This document shows, piece after piece, positions 62,419-64,000 of a stretch of DNA of 64,000 bases. Within the stretch, counting starts at the first letter, position 1. The number at the start of each line of letters is the position of its first letter. This stretch comes from Bacillota bacterium. Lineage in GTDB: Bacteria > Bacillota > Desulfotomaculia > Desulfotomaculales > Desulfallaceae. The position numbers and the translations under genes were made by a program. Where the stretch lies: positions 1-64,000 of the forward strand of contig JAEXOR010000056.1 in the NCBI GenBank assembly GCA_023439185.1, written 5' to 3'. The notes beneath the pieces are model-generated. The model saw only the letters and a list, made by a program, of their open reading frames with translations. It made no database searches and was not told the origin of the DNA.

Positions 62419-63741
62419 ATGCAGGATTATGCCGACAAGCGCGGGCTGGTACCGGCGGCCGTAATAGCTTTGGCCTTTATTGCGGGCGTACTGGTATACG
62501 ACAAAATGAGCATTGTGGCAGTGCTGTTTTTATTTACGGCCCTGGTTTTTTATTTATCCGACGGGCACAGGGTGCCGGCTGAGGACCGGATCCTGCTGTT
62601 TGTGCTGGCCCTGGGCGCCTTTCTGGTGCGGGTTTTGTTTATCGTGATCACCAATGCCTTCGATAACCCCTTTCTTACGGCCGACGGCATTACCTACGGG
62701 AGAATCGGAGATGAAATAGCCCGGACGTGGCATAACGGCGGCAGTTACATCATTAATAAAAATAACTTTGGCTATTACTATTATAATGCCGTCATCTATT
62801 ATATCACCGGTTTTTACCCCGATGTAATGCGGCTGATTAACAGTATCATCGCCATCGGCGCGGCCTTAAATCTTTATTTCATTTCGCTGTGGCTGAGCGG
62901 GCGGCCTGCGGCCAAGTGTACATTTGTTTTAACGGCCTTCTTCCCGTCCTTTATTGTCTGGTCCGCGCTGAATCTTAAAGAAAGCCTGTGCATCTTTCTG
63001 ATCAGTTTTATTGTTAAAAAAATGCTGGAATTAATGCGGCAGTTTCACTTCAGCAAGTTAATCGTCATCGCCCTGGCCCTGGTGCCGTTGGTCTCATTGC
63101 GGTTTTACCTGGGCATACTGCTCGGGCTGGTGATCGCCCTTTCCTTTATTGTCACCGCCACCAATTTCAAATGGCATAACCGGCTGCTCTATACGCTGCT
63201 GCTGGTCTTTGTAGCCGGCATTACCCTGAATCAAATGGGCTATGGATTCCTGGGCAGCGACTATTTAGCCAGTCAAAACCTGGAGACCATCGCTGAGCAG
63301 CATAATGCCGGGGCCATCGGTGATTCGGCATATTCCGACGGGGTAAGTTTTGATTCCCTGCCCAACGCCCTGAAGTATCTCCCCGTGGGCCTGTTTCATT
63401 TCGCTTTCGGCCCTTTGCCGTGGCAGCCGGGCGGACTGCTTAAAATCATCAGTTTGCCGGAAATGCTCCTGCTATATGTGTTATACCTATATGTTGCGCC
63501 CGGTATTTACAGCCTGTGGCGGCACAGGCGGGGCGAATGCCTCTTCCTGCTGATTTTAATCGCCAGTTTTACCGCTATTTACGCTATGGGCGGGTCCAAC
63601 ATGGGCGGCATTTACCGGGTTCGGTTCCAGGTGTTGTCATTGCTGTTCATTTTCATCAGCCATGGCCTGCTGGGGCATAAATTAAACGCTCCGGGCCGGT
63701 TATTGTCCGGGCGCGCCGGGACGGGAAGTGGGGGCCCTTGA
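62419..63741 (+). CDS. Polytopic membrane glycosyltransferase-like protein
   Basis: 440 residues with about ten to eleven membrane segments. The loop after the third segment holds FLTADGITYGRIGDEIA, an acidic site in the position of the catalytic Asp in GT-C enzymes (GT39-like). It could also be a polymerase or EpsG-like protein. ATG 62419 follows GGGAGG. It overlaps the next gene by four bases (TTGA). Confidence 0.72.
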   Translation: MQDYADKRGLVPAAVIALAFIAGVLVYDKMSIVAVLFLFTALVFYLSDGHRVPAEDRILLFVLALGAFLVRVLFIVITNAFDNPFLTADGITYGRIGDEIARTWHNGGSYIINKNNFGYYYYNAVIYYITGFYPDVMRLINSIIAIGAALNLYFISLWLSGRPAAKCTFVLTAFFPSFIVWSALNLKESLCIFLISFIVKKMLELMRQFHFSKLIVIALALVPLVSLRFYLGILLGLVIALSFIVTATNFKWHNRLLYTLLLVFVAGITLNQMGYGFLGSDYLASQNLETIAEQHNAGAIGDSAYSDGVSFDSLPNALKYLPVGLFHFAFGPLPWQPGGLLKIISLPEMLLLYVLYLYVAPGIYSLWRHRRGECLFLLILIASFTAIYAMGGSNMGGIYRVRFQVLSLLFIFISHGLLGHKLNAPGRLLSGRAGTGSGGP

Positions 63742-64000
63742 CGGTGCTGATCCTGTTGTCGTCTTCCGGGCTGGGCGGCAGGGAGTTAAATACCATCCGG
63801 TTGATACCCCACCTGCGGGAACATGGCGTTGCGGTCACCGTCGCGGTATTGGACAGCGGAGGCTATGTCTCCGAAAAATGCGCCGCCGCCGGTGTCGACT
63901 GCCGGTGTCTGGGCTTGCGGCCCGGCAGATTAAATGTATTGGCGGTGTTCTGGCGGCTCTTTATATGGCTGCTGATTAACAGGCCGGATTTGATCCAGGT
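63738..64000 (+). CDS. Glycosyltransferase family 4, N-terminal part (cut by window edge)
   Basis: The frame opens at TTG 63738, coupled to the previous stop, and runs open to the right edge (87 codons). It reads LILLSSSGLGGRELN, then LIPHLREHGVAVTVAVLD and AGVDCRCLGL, the N-terminal fold of GT4 glycosyltransferases that bind the acceptor. It probably adds a sugar to the lipid-linked polysaccharide unit. Confidence 0.82.
   Translation, partial: MTVLILLSSSGLGGRELNTIRLIPHLREHGVAVTVAVLDSGGYVSEKCAAAGVDCRCLGLRPGRLNVLAVFWRLFIWLLINRPDLIQ

Overview
The window is the replication-origin region of a Gram-positive, endospore-forming, probably anaerobic member of the Peptococcaceae/Clostridia (Desulfotomaculum/Pelotomaculum type). 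I infer this from the gene order gyrA-gyrB-remB-recF-yaaA-dnaN-dnaA / oriC / rpmH-rnpA-yidD-yidC-khpB-mnmE-mnmG-rsmG-parA-parB, from spore-lineage genes (yyaC, lonC, remB), from the zinc-type S18, and from the frequent TTG starts. The species cannot be fixed from sequence reading alone.

Layout. 1-300: two leftward promoters and a pre-16S-like leader, so an rRNA operon probably lies just beyond the left edge. 455-10271: a signalling block on the + strand (cheW, a chemoreceptor, a PAS-GGDEF-HD-GYP protein, a PAS-GGDEF protein, and a histidine kinase paired with a sigma-54 activator). 10284-18945: gyrA, gyrB, remB, recF, yaaA, dnaN and dnaA on the - strand. 17438-17607 and 18946-19254: a two-part oriC with DnaA boxes. 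19255-27367: the rpmH-to-parB block on the + strand, ending in a perfect parS site. 27416-33564: membrane and housekeeping genes (DUF554, phosphoribosyltransferase, yyaC, YkvI-like, CvpA, M18 aminopeptidase, DUF951). 33617-39963: an AAA ATPase with a palindromic operator candidate, then a two-component system with an FtsX-type ABC transporter. 40184-47752: rpsF-ssb-rpsR-DUF2232-rplI-lonC-dnaB, where dnaB carries a 429-residue homing-endonuclease intein.

47753-55358 is the accessory island. A structured leader (riboswitch candidate) precedes a periplasmic-binding protein. Next comes a tandem paralogue of that protein fused to an RHS/YD-repeat polymorphic toxin, which is split by one in-frame TAA. 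A putative immunity gene, transposase debris and a HEPN/MNT toxin-antitoxin pair follow. The binding-domain/RHS fusion is the least ordinary object in the window.

55690-58799 holds a FAD oxidoreductase behind an attenuator-like leader, purA, and tRNA-Lys and tRNA-Glu. 59625-64000 is the start of a surface-polysaccharide locus (NDP-sugar dehydratase/epimerase, NDP-sugar dehydrogenase, membrane glycosyltransferase-like protein, and a GT4 glycosyltransferase cut by the window edge).
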